This document shows, in pieces, positions 63,791 through 64,000 of a stretch of DNA of 64,000 nucleotides. Positions within the stretch are counted from its first letter, which is position 1. Each line of letters starts with the position of its first letter. This DNA is from Leeuwenhoekiella sp. MAR_2009_132. GTDB taxonomy: Bacteria; Bacteroidota; Bacteroidia; Flavobacteriales; Flavobacteriaceae. The DNA is taken from positions 124,001 through 188,000 of the forward strand of contig NZ_JHZY01000002.1 of NCBI RefSeq assembly GCF_000687915.1, given 5' to 3'. Made by a program: the position numbers and the translations under genes. The notes beneath the pieces were generated by a model that did not search any database, was not told where the DNA came from, and was given only the letters and a program-made list of their open reading frames with translations.

Positions 63791-64000
63791 TTATGTGCGT
63801 AGCATACTATAGTATGTTGTATTGCAACGGTTACCAAATCTCTTAAGTAAATCCTGAGCTTTTTCGATCAATGTTGTTTTATGATCAGATTCGATTTCGA
63901 GTAAGGTATCTTCTAATTCTCTTAGTTTTTCCTCTATGGTATCAGGGTCTTTTACTAAGTATAATTTTTCTTTTTTACGCGTTATTTTTCGCTTACTTTT
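63791..64000 (-). CDS. Partial hypothetical protein entering from the right edge
   Basis: An open minus-strand frame of 69 codons plus TAA (stop at 63791-63793) runs off the window edge, so the start is not visible. It reads as a basic then acidic coiled-coil-like stretch (KRKITRKKEKLYLVKDPD, then IEEKLRELEDTLLEIESDHK) and ends in RFGNRCNTTYYSMLRT. Codon use and the terminator exactly behind the stop support a real gene. No family was recognised. Confidence 0.6.
   Translation of the reverse strand, partial: KSKRKITRKKEKLYLVKDPDTIEEKLRELEDTLLEIESDHKTTLIEKAQDLLKRFGNRCNTTYYSMLRT

Overview
The window is a 64 kb chromosomal segment of a member of the Bacteroidota, almost certainly a marine or carbohydrate-degrading Flavobacteriaceae species. 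The signs are type IX secretion (T9SS) genes (porT, PorP/SprF, a CHU_C-type sorted giant adhesin), a Bacteroidota-type short primary sigma factor, a TamL lipoprotein, a zinc-ribbon-less AccD, the ubiE-porT pair, A+T-rich DNA, and start codons without Shine-Dalgarno sequences. No rRNA, tRNA, IS element, prophage or CRISPR array was seen.

Region 1 (1-16 kb) is accessory sugar metabolism. It begins with a 5'-truncated GH2 glycosidase and a two-domain rhamnogalacturonan acetylesterase, probably the end of a pectin locus lying to the left. Next come a FucP-type sugar permease, a GMC dehydrogenase with its Tat-exported partner lipoprotein, a ROK-family protein, an SGNH esterase, a GH92 alpha-mannosidase, a secreted Gfo/Idh/MocA oxidoreductase and a LacI-family regulator. 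A palindrome of the form TAAAACGnTTTA stands in front of four of these transcription units and also in front of the giant adhesin, so a local LacI regulon is likely.

Region 2 (16-21.4 kb) holds an SBF-like transporter, a DEDDh exonuclease/GIY-YIG fusion, fructose-1,6-bisphosphatase and a type II NADH dehydrogenase.

Region 3 (21.4-34.6 kb) is a three-gene surface module: a 3235-residue secreted protein with 23 near-identical Ig-like repeats (285 bp units) and a T9SS type B C-terminus, a PorP/SprF outer-membrane partner, and an OmpA-family protein with TPR and PD40-like repeats.

Region 4 (34.8-64 kb) is mostly core: a DASS transporter, rpe, a BLUF photoreceptor, rpoD, a hybrid histidine kinase, proCBA, pnp, rpsO, accD, fba, tamL, an rRNA/tRNA methyltransferase, a ubiE-porT-methyltransferase operon, trkA-trkH, a YpdA-like reductase, a fasciclin protein, an aminotransferase, a desaturase, rsmG, and a partial gene entering from the right.

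The most notable observations are an in-frame TAA splitting trkH, the segmentally duplicated adhesin array preceded by LacI-like palindromes, a candidate Fe-S/FAD glycoside 3-dehydrogenase pathway, tandem catalytic domains in the esterase, and a BLUF gene whose start is fixed by the upstream rpoD terminator. I found no clearly undescribed defence or mobile system.
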